From contig JAITLE010000231.1 in assembly GCA_031278075.1 (NCBI GenBank), forward strand, positions 1-8,944: 8,944 nt of DNA, given 5' to 3'. The DNA is from Bifidobacteriaceae bacterium. Lineage in GTDB: Bacteria > Actinomycetota > Actinomycetes > Actinomycetales > WQXJ01. Of the stretch, positions 1 to 6,662 are shown in pieces (the first letter of the stretch is position 1; every line of letters starts with the position of its first letter). The position numbers and the translations under genes were made by a program. The notes under the pieces are model-generated. The model saw only the letters and a list, made by a program, of their open reading frames with translations. It was not told the DNA's origin and did not search any database.

Positions 1-2075
1 AACGACCCCAACGCGAGCGCGGTCATCAACGCCATGGTCAGCGGCCGCCGCAGCGGCAGATCGCGCCACACCCGCGGGTCCGTGAACGGGCCGCCGCGAC
101 GGCGCAGCGCCAACACCACCAGCCCCGCGAGCACCAAGCCCACCAACGGTTGGGCGCTCATCCGCAGCCACATGCCAGCCTTCCGCGCGAGCACCTCGCC
201 GAGCCCCCCAGCCACCGCCTGGTCGACGAACGCCCCCAAGTGCGTCCACCGGCCCGGACCGCGCGAATAGTCCCAGAACGCCGCCGCGGCAGCGGCCGCC
301 ACACCCAGCGCCCCCGCCAGCGCCACAGACCGTGGGCGCAGCGTCGCGTCTCCGGCCGCCAGCGCCAGCACGCCGAACGCCACAGCGATGGTCACCGCCC
401 CGCCCAGGTCCGCGCCCAGGTCCGCGTGCCCCGCGACCACCGCCCCCGCGATCCCGACCACCCCGATCAGCGTGATGGTCCAGCCGCGCCGCGCTCGCCG
501 CCACGGTTCGGCCGCCGCCAGCGCGGCGGCCAGCAGCGCGGAGACCACCAGCACCGCGAACGTGGTGTTCGCATAGCCGAAAAACCTCGCGCCGAGCAGC
601 GTGTCGGCGCCCAGCGGCGCGTCCCGCGTGAAGACCGCACCGCTGAACGGGTCCGCCAACAGGACCAACGCGCCGATCGCCCCGACCACGCCGGCCCCCC
701 CGAGCGGCGTGCCCATGGCGCCACGCGTCCCAAGGCGCGCCACCGTCCAGCCCCCCAGTCCGATGCCGACCGCCACCGCGACGCTCCCAGCCAACCAGAC
801 CGCGCCCGCCAGCGGCGCGCGCCACCATGGCAGCGCGTTGACCACGAACCCGGCGATGGGGAACGCCCCAGCGCACAGCGCCACCGCCTGCCAGGCGGCG
901 GCGCCGCGCGCCGCCGCCCCGTTCCGCCCGCGTTCGCCACCGGCGCGCCGCCGCGGCGAGGACAAGTAGACCAGTGGCCCGAACAACCCGATCGCTGCCA
1001 CGACCAGCGCCGCGATCCAGGCCGCAGGACCCAAGGCGCGCCGCGCCGAGGCGTGGAGCGCCATGTCGCGCAGCGAGTCGACCGCATCAGCCGCGCCCCA
1101 GTCCGCTGGGCTGGCCGTCCACGGATCCACGGCGCCGACCGGCGCGGCGAGCAGGTGGGACTCCAGCACCGCGGTCACATCGGTGGACACGACGAGGCCC
1201 GCCCGGTGCGTGGCCGCCGATCGGAGCAGGCCGAGGTTCGCCGTGCCCTGGGTCGGCGGCGGCGTCAGCAACGCGACCCCAAGCGCCGGCGCCGGCCGCG
1301 ACAGGGATGCGACCAAGACTTCAGCGGGGCTCAGGGATGTCGCCGCCGTCAGCGCCTGAAGAATCGCCCCGATCCGGGCGTCCAACTCGCCCACGGTCAA
1401 GTCCGCGGACAACACTCCCACGTCGACCACGACAGCCGCGGCGCCTGAGTTGACAGCTCTCGTGACAGCCTCGCCCCAGGCCGCCGTGGAGGTCGGCGCC
1501 TGCGTGTAGGAGGTTCCGACGCGCCCGTCCGCGTCGGCCAGGGCCAGAGCCGCTCCGGGGCCGATCCCCGCGACGACGAATCCCATCTCGTCGAGCCAGC
1601 CTCTGAGGCTTCCCCGACCGGCGTCACCCGTCAGCGCGTCCCAGCCGGGGATCACGCCGGCGACGACTTCACTCAGGGGAGCGCAGCTCGCCGGGTCCAC
1701 AGTTTGGATGTCGCTGAGCGGGCTCGCTGGCGTCTCGCCCACGATCTCCCCGGCGCCAAGCGCGAGCCAGCCCTCCGCGGGGCACGATCCGGGCCTGACC
1801 GACCGCGTCACCACGCCCGCCACCGCCCCGCCGCGCTCCAGCGCGGCCCACAGCGCCGGCGTCTCTGCCGCGGAGACATCCGCCCAGGTCAGGCCGGACA
1901 AGCCGATCAACACGAGCGGTCCGGCCGCGGCCTCGCCGGCCGCCTCCGCCCTCCCCTCGGGAGGGCAGAACGCCAAGGCGACGGCGACGAGCGCAGCCGC
2001 CGCCGCGACCCGACGCGCCGGTCGGCATCGTGCACGCGGCCCAAAGCCGCAGCCCGCCCGCCCAGCGAAACTCAC
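1..2075 (-). CDS. Alkaline-phosphatase-like multi-pass membrane protein, 3' end missing
   Basis: Reading the minus strand gives one uninterrupted frame of 691 codons that runs off the left edge, so the C-terminus is missing. A hydrophobic stretch at residues 23-37, ending in FCPPEG, looks like a signal peptide or anchor. Residues 53-340 form an extracytoplasmic domain with PLVLIGLSGLTWADV (53-67) and TRSVRPGSCPAEGWLALGAG (90-109). These resemble conserved blocks of an uncharacterised actinobacterial family with an alkaline-phosphatase-like fold. From about 350 on come several membrane segments (e.g. 350-371, 425-440, 459-474, 504-522, 533-550, 558-575, 584-600, 642-657), with the conserved-looking block LLGARFFGYANTTFAVL (493-509). 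I chose the GTG at 2075 because AAGG lies 8 bases upstream within AAGGTGAGG; a GTG at 2084 is in frame but has a poorer site. No substrate can be named. The usual metal-binding Asp after the first strand is not evident, so it may not be an active phosphatase. Coding is solid; function is tentative. Confidence 0.8.
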   Translation of the reverse strand, partial: MSFAGRAGCGFGPRARCRPARRVAAAAALVAVALAFCPPEGRAEAAGEAAAGPLVLIGLSGLTWADVSAAETPALWAALERGGAVAGVVTRSVRPGSCPAEGWLALGAGEIVGETPASPLSDIQTVDPASCAPLSEVVAGVIPGWDALTGDAGRGSLRGWLDEMGFVVAGIGPGAALALADADGRVGTSYTQAPTSTAAWGEAVTRAVNSGAAAVVVDVGVLSADLTVGELDARIGAILQALTAATSLSPAEVLVASLSRPAPALGVALLTPPPTQGTANLGLLRSAATHRAGLVVSTDVTAVLESHLLAAPVGAVDPWTASPADWGAADAVDSLRDMALHASARRALGPAAWIAALVVAAIGLFGPLVYLSSPRRRAGGERGRNGAAARGAAAWQAVALCAGAFPIAGFVVNALPWWRAPLAGAVWLAGSVAVAVGIGLGGWTVARLGTRGAMGTPLGGAGVVGAIGALVLLADPFSGAVFTRDAPLGADTLLGARFFGYANTTFAVLVVSALLAAALAAAEPWRRARRGWTITLIGVVGIAGAVVAGHADLGADLGGAVTIAVAFGVLALAAGDATLRPRSVALAGALGVAAAAAAAFWDYSRGPGRWTHLGAFVDQAVAGGLGEVLARKAGMWLRMSAQPLVGLVLAGLVVLALRRRGGPFTDPRVWRDLPLRRPLTMALMTALALGS

Positions 2076-2254
2076 GGCCCTCACCTTAGCGGCTGAGCCT
2101 GGATCCACCGATGATCGCTGTGGCGAGCAGCACTAGACGGGTGCGATGGGCGTGCCTGGCTGGGGCGGCGCAGTAGGCGAGGATCGGCGGATCGAGGCTA
2201 AGCTGCCTGCTGGACCGCCCTCAGGGGAACCGCCACGACAAGCTTGGAGCTGCC
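2076..2254. promoter_or_regulatory. Divergent intergenic region before pheA and the membrane protein gene
   Basis: These bases separate two divergently read genes, so each probably has its promoter here. The membrane protein's ribosome site (AAGG, about 2084-2087 on the minus strand) lies at the left end and the pheA site (GGAG) at 2246-2249. A hexamer TAAGCT at 2199-2204 fits the loose actinobacterial -10 pattern TAnnnT, but I see no matching -35, so no promoter is assigned firmly. No riboswitch, leader peptide rich in Phe codons or clear attenuator is visible ahead of pheA. Confidence 0.4.
2246..2249 (+). promoter_or_regulatory. Ribosome binding site of pheA
   Basis: GGAG lies five bases before the ATG at 2255. 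It decides this start, which also puts the YLGPTGTF motif at the expected distance from the N-terminus. Confidence 0.75.
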
Positions 2255-3226
2255 ATGACCGCGCCGACCAGCCAGCCACGCTACGCCTACCTGGGGCCGA
2301 CCGGGACGTTCACAGAAGACGCGCTGCTGCGGGTGGTCAGCCGCGACGCCGCGCGGTTCCTGCCGCAAAGCGACGTCATCAGCGCGATCGAGGCGGTCCG
2401 GGAAGGCGCGGCGGACTACGCGGTGGTCGCGATCGAGAACTCCGTGGAAGGTGGCGTGACGGCGGTGCTCGACGCGCTCGCGGACGGGGAACCACTGGTC
2501 ATCACGCGGGAGATGCTGGTGCCGGTGGCGTTCACGTTGGCCACGTTGCCTGGCATGACGTTCGATGCCGTGCGCCGCGTCGCCGCCCACCCTCACGCTT
2601 GGGCGCAGTGTCGGCAGTGGATGCGGCGACGGATGCCGGGCGCGGAACAGGTGCCGGCGAACTCGAACACGTCCGCGGCGGCGTTGATGGCGCGCGCGGC
2701 GGCGGGCGAGATCGCGGCAGAGCTGTTGGACTTCGACGCGGCTCTGGTGCCGCCGGCCGCCGTGGACCACTACCGGCTCGTGACGCTGGCCAGCGGAGTC
2801 GCGGACAATCCGAGCGCGGTGACGCGATTTGTGCTCGTGGAGAGGCCGGGCGTGGCCCCGCCGCCGACGGGCGCCGACAAGACCACCTTGGTGGTGGCGC
2901 TCCCCGCGGACCGCGCCGGGGCGCTGCAAGACCTGCTGGACCAGTTCTCGACCAGGGGCATCAACCTGACCAGGATCGAGTCGCGGCCGCTGGGCGACAC
3001 GCTGGGACGGTACCTGTTCTCAATCGACGCGGAGGCGCACATCGCCGAGCCCCGCATGGCAGAGGCGTTGGTCGGGTTGCACCGGTTCTCGCCCAGGGTG
3101 CGCTACCTCGGCTCATACCCGAAGGCTGATTTCGTCCCGACGCAGCTTCAGGCCGGGACCCGGGAAGAGGACTACCGCGCGGCTGAGGCCTGGGTCGCTG
3201 AGGTGCGCGCCGGGCGGGCGGTTTAG
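2255..3226 (+). CDS. pheA: Prephenate dehydratase (monofunctional, ACT-regulated)
   Basis: Converts prephenate to phenylpyruvate with loss of water and CO2, the branch step of phenylalanine synthesis in the cytoplasm. The 323-residue product has the family motifs in order: GPTGTFTE (14-21), IENSVEGGV (60-68), the NTSAAAL block (138-144) and SAVTRFVLV (187-195), whose TRF carries the catalytic Thr (190). A C-terminal ACT domain (about 210-285) contains GAL (222-224) and IESRP (241-245), the phenylalanine-binding motifs, so allosteric feedback inhibition by Phe is expected. There is no chorismate mutase domain, unlike the fused enterobacterial enzyme, and the length is normal for an actinobacterial PheA. 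The gene diverges from the membrane protein and converges on the lipid kinase with a 10-base gap. No broken motif or missing key residue is seen. Confidence 0.97.
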   Translation: MTAPTSQPRYAYLGPTGTFTEDALLRVVSRDAARFLPQSDVISAIEAVREGAADYAVVAIENSVEGGVTAVLDALADGEPLVITREMLVPVAFTLATLPGMTFDAVRRVAAHPHAWAQCRQWMRRRMPGAEQVPANSNTSAAALMARAAAGEIAAELLDFDAALVPPAAVDHYRLVTLASGVADNPSAVTRFVLVERPGVAPPPTGADKTTLVVALPADRAGALQDLLDQFSTRGINLTRIESRPLGDTLGRYLFSIDAEAHIAEPRMAEALVGLHRFSPRVRYLGSYPKADFVPTQLQAGTREEDYRAAEAWVAEVRAGRAV

Positions 3227-3236
3227 CCGACGGGTG

Positions 3237-4334
3237 TCAGGACGCGACCCGGACGCTGAGGGCCAACGGCTCGACCGACACCTGCAGCCGCTCAGCGCGG
3301 CCGACCAATTCGCCGTCGATCTGGACTAGCTGCTCGGCCTCGCAATCCACTTCGAACGACTCGGCCTGCCGGTAGACCAGGCGGCCGGAGGCCCAGGCCG
3401 GCGCCCACCTGACGCCAATCGAGTGCAACGCGACCTGGAAGGCGACCGCCGCCCAGCCGACCAGGCCGTGCCGGGTCTCGGCCATGACCATGTCGAGGAG
3501 GCCGTCGGACAGATCCGCGTCGGGGACCAGGTTGAGCCCGGCCGGCAGCAGCCCGCAGTTCCCGAACATCACCGAGCGCGCGTCAGCCCGCCTCACGACC
3601 ACTTCACCGGAGTGGGTGCGCGTCGTCACCGTCACCTTGACCGCCTTGTCCGCGAGGTGGTTGAACCCGCTGATGAAATAGGCGGGCCAGCCGAGGCGGC
3701 GCTTCAGCCCGGTGTCCGCGCCGGAGACCAGGGCCGCGTCGAAGCCGAGGCCCGAGATCACCAAGAAGCCCTCATGTTCCAGGACGAGTCGGCCGGCTGC
3801 GTCGAGGGCGGTCAGCCGGCCCATGTCGATTGGGCGCCGCCGCCCGGTCAAGGCCACCTCCAACGCGTCGCGGACCGACAAGACCGGCAGTCTCAGGTTC
3901 CTGGCCAGCAGGTTCGCGGTGCCCAGAGGAACCACGCCCATCGGCACGCCGGTGCCGACCAGGCCTTGGGCGACGGCTCTGACGGTGCCGTCGCCCCCAG
4001 CCGCGACCACCGTGCTGACGCCCGGTTGCCGCGCGGCGGTCGCGGCCTGCGCGGCGCCCGGCGAGGCGACGGTGGTCTCCAACCAAATCGGCTCGCCCAG
4101 GCCCAGGTCGGCGCACATCGCGTACGCTGCGACCCGGAAACCCGCGTACCCGTTCTTGGTCGGGTTGGCGACGAACGCCACCCGGTCCAAGAGCCCCGAA
4201 TCGCGCTTCAACTGCGCCGACCGCGCCAGCGTGCGCTGGGCTCGGCGCAGCCTCACAAACGCGGCGATCGCGGCGGCCCCGCCGATGAGGCCGAGCGCGC
4301 CCCCCACCAACGCGAGCCAATCCGGCCAATCCAT
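3237..4334 (-). CDS. Diacylglycerol/sphingosine kinase-family lipid kinase with N-terminal membrane anchor
   Basis: Expected to phosphorylate a membrane lipid such as diacylglycerol using ATP, which recycles it into phospholipid synthesis; the true substrate cannot be read from sequence. In the 365-residue product, residues 6-28 form one hydrophobic segment followed by an Arg-rich stretch, suggesting a single anchor with the kinase in the cytoplasm. The catalytic domain begins at VAFVANPTKNG (52-62). It contains the nucleotide-binding GGDGT (113-117), PLGTANLLARNL (136-147), the second-domain motif PDADLSDGLLDM (271-282) and a late QIDGE (338-342), all typical of the DagK/YegS/LCB5 family. 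The start is the ATG at 4334; no good Shine-Dalgarno precedes it, but CACAAT sits six bases upstream, so a leaderless message is possible. It converges with pheA and diverges from serS. An alternative name is a BmrU/YegS-like kinase. Confidence 0.92.
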   Translation of the reverse strand: MDWPDWLALVGGALGLIGGAAAIAAFVRLRRAQRTLARSAQLKRDSGLLDRVAFVANPTKNGYAGFRVAAYAMCADLGLGEPIWLETTVASPGAAQAATAARQPGVSTVVAAGGDGTVRAVAQGLVGTGVPMGVVPLGTANLLARNLRLPVLSVRDALEVALTGRRRPIDMGRLTALDAAGRLVLEHEGFLVISGLGFDAALVSGADTGLKRRLGWPAYFISGFNHLADKAVKVTVTTRTHSGEVVVRRADARSVMFGNCGLLPAGLNLVPDADLSDGLLDMVMAETRHGLVGWAAVAFQVALHSIGVRWAPAWASGRLVYRQAESFEVDCEAEQLVQIDGELVGRAERLQVSVEPLALSVRVAS

Positions 4335-4361
4335 CCATCAATTGTGCATGGTGCGCCCAAG

Positions 4362-4411
4362 GCGCGTCCTGCCCCACTTGGGAATCGCGTGCCATGGGCG
4401 CTGGGACGCGC
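4362..4411. repeat. Perfect 8-bp inverted repeat upstream of serS
   Basis: GCGCGTCC at 4362-4369 is the exact reverse complement of GGACGCGC at 4404-4411, with 34 bases between. It could be an operator shared by the divergent genes or a weak 5' leader structure of serS. In DNA this GC-rich such a match can arise by chance, so the biological call is weak. Confidence 0.3.
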
Positions 4412-4433
4412 ATCAGGCCTGTCGGTGGCCGGC

Positions 4434-4439
4434 GGTAGG
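4434..4439 (+). promoter_or_regulatory. Ribosome binding site of serS
   Basis: GGTAGG is nine bases before the GTG at 4449. A second GAAGG lies only one base before the GTG and is too close to act. The site supports the GTG start, which gives the standard seryl-tRNA synthetase N-terminus (M-IDLKLLRDNPEL). Confidence 0.55.
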
Positions 4440-4448
4440 CTCGAAGGC

Positions 4449-5732
4449 GTGATCGACCTCAAGCTTCTGCGAGACAACCCCGAGCTGGCCAAGGCTTCGC
4501 AGCGCGCCCGCCTGGCGGACCCCGCTCTGGTGGACGCCATCTTGACCGCTGACGAGCGCCGCCGCGCCTCGCTGGTCGCCTTCGAGACCGCCCGCGCAGA
4601 ACAGAAAGCCCTCGGCAAACTGGTCGCTCAGGCGAAGGGCGAAGACAAGCGGGCTCTGGTGGAACGCGCCCAGACGCTGGCCGCGGAGGTCAAGACGGCT
4701 GGCGGCCGGGCCGAGATCGCCCTCCAAGCCTTGACCGAGGCCGCGCTCCAGCTGCCCAACATCGTGGAAGATGGCGTCCCCGCCGGCGGCGAGGCGAATT
4801 ATCGTGTGCTCCGCGAGGTGGGCGCGCCCCGTGATTTCGCCGCCGAGGGCTTCGCGCCGCTCCCGCATGAAGAACTGGGCGAGCGTCTCGGGATCATCGA
4901 CACGGCCCGCGGCGCCAAGGTGGCCGGGGCGCGCTTCTATTACCTCAAGGGCGCCGGCGCGCGCCTCGAGTTGGCGCTGCTGGGGCGGGCGATGGCGCTC
5001 GCCGCGGATCTCGGTTTCACTCCGATGATCACGCCAAACCTGGTCCGCCCGGAGGTGATGCGTGGGACCGGCTTCCTCGGGGAGCACGCCGTGGAGGTCT
5101 ACCACCTCCCAGCCGACGATCTGTATCTGACCGGCACATCCGAAGTGGCGTTAGCCGGTTACCACATGGACGAGATCGTCGACCTCGCCGCCGGCCCAAT
5201 CCGCTACGCCGGCTTCTCAGCGTGCTACCGCCGCGAGGCCGGCTCGTACGGGAAAGACACGAAGGGGATTTTCCGGGTCCACCAGTTCCACAAAGTCGAG
5301 CTGTTTTCTTACACCGATCCGGCGGACGCCGCAGCAGAGCACCAGCGTCTGCTCGGTTTTGAAGAAATGATGCTGCACGAGGCCGACCTCCCCTATCGCG
5401 TGATCGACGTTCCGGCCGGCGATTTAGGCACGTCAGCGGCCCGCAAATTCGATTCCGAGGCGTGGATTCCATCCCAGGGCCGCTACCGGGAGATGACCTC
5501 GACCTCCAATTGCACCACTTTCCAGGCGCGCCGGCTGAACATCAGGCAGCGACGCGAGGACGGCGCGACCGAGCCGGTGGCCACCCTGAACGGAACGTTC
5601 GCGACCACGCGTTGGATCGCCGCGATCCTGGAGAACCACCAACGCGCGGACGGCTCGGTCGTTGTTCCTCAAAAGCTGCGCCCCCTGATGGGCGGGCTCG
5701 AACTGATCGAGCCCGCCGAATCGGCCGGCTGA
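4449..5732 (+). CDS. serS: Seryl-tRNA synthetase (class II)
   Basis: Activates serine with ATP and loads it on tRNA-Ser (and on tRNA-Sec where present), in the cytoplasm. The 427-residue product has the usual family length. Residues 1-105 form the N-terminal tRNA-binding domain, whose Ala/Lys/Glu-rich helices (about 28-100) make the long coiled-coil arm. The class II core follows: motif 1 around TPMITPNLVRPEVM (191-204), the serine-binding TSE (230-232), motif 2 from FSACYRREAGSYGKDTKG (256-273) to FHKVE (280-284), and motif 3 NGTFATTRWIAAILENHQ (381-398) with its invariant Arg (388). The form of motif 3 is the actinobacterial type. The GTG start matches the family N-terminus; the frame is open far upstream, but that part is antisense to the kinase gene and lacks similarity. 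It probably leads an operon with the HAD gene five bases downstream. No T-box leader is seen. Confidence 0.97.
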   Translation: MIDLKLLRDNPELAKASQRARLADPALVDAILTADERRRASLVAFETARAEQKALGKLVAQAKGEDKRALVERAQTLAAEVKTAGGRAEIALQALTEAALQLPNIVEDGVPAGGEANYRVLREVGAPRDFAAEGFAPLPHEELGERLGIIDTARGAKVAGARFYYLKGAGARLELALLGRAMALAADLGFTPMITPNLVRPEVMRGTGFLGEHAVEVYHLPADDLYLTGTSEVALAGYHMDEIVDLAAGPIRYAGFSACYRREAGSYGKDTKGIFRVHQFHKVELFSYTDPADAAAEHQRLLGFEEMMLHEADLPYRVIDVPAGDLGTSAARKFDSEAWIPSQGRYREMTSTSNCTTFQARRLNIRQRREDGATEPVATLNGTFATTRWIAAILENHQRADGSVVVPQKLRPLMGGLELIEPAESAG

Positions 5733-5737
5733 GCGCC

Positions 5738-6610
5738 TTGCCAGCGGAAGACCCGGCGACGGGCGGAGCCGCGGCTCGGCGCAGACGCGGGCGGACGGCA
5801 TCGGGCATCGGCGAGGCGGGCCGCACACTGGTCGCTGTCGACATCGACGGCACGCTGCTGACCTGGGGCGGGAAACTGCACCGGTCGGCGGCCCGGGCGA
5901 TCACCCGGGCGCTGGCCGACCCCCGGATTGAGCTGGTCCTCGCGACGGGACGGAGCGTCCACTCCGCGATGACGGTGGCGCGGCGGATCGGGTTCACGGC
6001 AGGCTGGGCGGTGTGCTCCAACGGCTCGGTCACGGCGCGGCTGGGCCCTGACCTGCCGGGTGGCTGGGAGGTGGCGCACAGTGTGGCGTTCGACCCGGCG
6101 CCGGCGGTCGCGGCGATCCGCCGGGTGTTCCCCGGGGCGCGGCTGGCGGTGGAGGACGTGGGGCACGGGTTCTTGGTGACCGGGCGCTTCCCCGAAGGCG
6201 AACTGGACGGGGTGGTCACGGTGGTCGATGACGAGCGGCTCGCCGCGGCGCCCGTGACCCGGGTCATCCTGAGGGAGACGGACCTCGACCCAGCGCTGGT
6301 CGAAGAACTAGTCGCGGCGATGGACTTGCCGGATGTGGCCTACGCTGTCGGCTGGACAGGCTGGGTGGACCTCAACCCGCCCGGGGTCTCGAAAGCCTCG
6401 GCGCTGGAGGCGTTGCGGCTGCGTCTGGGTGTGGACCCGGGGCGGACGGTCGCCATCGGCGACGGCGGGAACGACATCGCCATGCTGCGCTGGGCGGCAC
6501 GGGGCGTGGCCATGGGGGGCGCGCGGCCGGACGTGATCGCCGCAGCTGACGAGGTCACCCGGACGATCGAGCGGCGCGGACTCGCGCGGGTGCTGAACAA
6601 CTTGCCGTGA
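5738..6610 (+). CDS. Cof-type HAD-superfamily phosphatase (HAD-IIB)
   Basis: Predicted cytoplasmic phosphatase acting on a small phosphorylated metabolite such as a sugar phosphate or nucleotide; the substrate is not predictable. All four HAD motifs are present: I, VDIDGTLLT (34-42, nucleophile Asp35 and Asp37); II, LATGRS (68-73); III, Lys219 in GVSKASALEAL; IV, AIGDGGNDIAML (239-250). The NGS turn (95-97) and the C-terminal ARPDVIAAADEVT block (262-274) are typical of the Cof subgroup, with a type IIB cap (about 90-210). The start is uncertain. The only start-type codon between the serS stop and motif I in this frame is the TTG at 5738, five bases after the serS stop and without a strong ribosome site, so translation is probably coupled to serS. 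This leaves an unusual Arg/Ala-rich leader of about 30 residues before motif I. Product of 290 residues. Function class is sure, start less so. Confidence 0.9.
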   Translation: MPAEDPATGGAAARRRRGRTASGIGEAGRTLVAVDIDGTLLTWGGKLHRSAARAITRALADPRIELVLATGRSVHSAMTVARRIGFTAGWAVCSNGSVTARLGPDLPGGWEVAHSVAFDPAPAVAAIRRVFPGARLAVEDVGHGFLVTGRFPEGELDGVVTVVDDERLAAAPVTRVILRETDLDPALVEELVAAMDLPDVAYAVGWTGWVDLNPPGVSKASALEALRLRLGVDPGRTVAIGDGGNDIAMLRWAARGVAMGGARPDVIAAADEVTRTIERRGLARVLNNLP

Positions 6611-6662
6611 CGGTTGCGCGAATGCATCCCCAAAAGGGTGCGATTTGCGCCAAGATGGACGT
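6611..6662. promoter_or_regulatory. Gap with possible internal promoter before the FAH-family gene
   Basis: This is the only real gap within the four-gene plus-strand run. It is mostly filled by an imperfect inverted repeat (6616-6650). Directly after it comes CAAGAT (6651-6656), a weak -10-like hexamer exactly six bases before the ATG at 6663. No convincing -35 is present, and there is no T-run, so an ordinary intrinsic terminator is not supported. Confidence 0.3.
6616..6650. repeat. Imperfect inverted repeat between the HAD and FAH-family genes
   Basis: The left arm is GCGCGAATGCATCCC (6616-6630), the loop CAAAA (6631-6635) and the right arm GGGTGCGATTTGCGC (6636-6650). Folded, the arms give three G-C pairs, a bulged T, four pairs, a bulged A and seven more pairs, including two G-T wobbles: 14 pairs with two single-base bulges. 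Its position just upstream of the possible -10 would suit an operator; as RNA it would end 12 bases before the ATG. Whether it acts as DNA or RNA cannot be told from the sequence. Confidence 0.5.

Larger units (their letters stand above)
4335..4448. promoter_or_regulatory. Divergent intergenic region between the lipid kinase gene and serS
   Basis: This 114-base gap must hold promoters for both divergent genes. On the minus strand CACAAT (4346-4341) lies exactly six bases before the kinase ATG and could be a -10 element, although no -35 is recognisable at normal distance. On the plus strand GGTAGG (4434-4439) is the likely serS ribosome site, nine bases before the GTG. Two inverted repeats occupy the middle: GCGCC-CAA-GGCGC (4353-4365) and the wider GCGCGTCC/GGACGCGC pair (4362-4369 and 4404-4411). 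No T-box specifier or antiterminator motif is seen. Confidence 0.45.

Noticed and set aside
150..1448. Long plus-strand open frame (432 codons) antisense to the membrane protein gene
   Set aside because: Its product is Arg/Pro/Gln-rich with no recognisable motif, as expected from a shadow frame of GC-rich coding DNA; the opposite strand encodes a coherent signal-anchor, domain and membrane-segment protein.
2146..3129. Plus-strand open frame overlapping pheA in another frame
   Set aside because: Gly/Arg-rich shadow frame with no motif; pheA in the correct frame has every family signature.
3231..3251. Small hairpin CGGGT/ACCCG at the pheA-kinase junction as a terminator
   Set aside because: Only five pairs with an 11-base loop, inside the kinase coding end and without a T-run on either strand; expected by chance at this GC content.
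3423..4448. N-terminal extension of serS by about 340 codons
   Set aside because: This part is antisense to the lipid kinase, is Arg/Pro-rich and unrelated to seryl-tRNA synthetases; starting at GTG 4449 gives the normal family length and N-terminus.
4335..4448. T-box leader ahead of serS
   Set aside because: The region is too short and lacks the conserved T-box antiterminator sequence; GGTGGCC near 4425 is only a superficial likeness.
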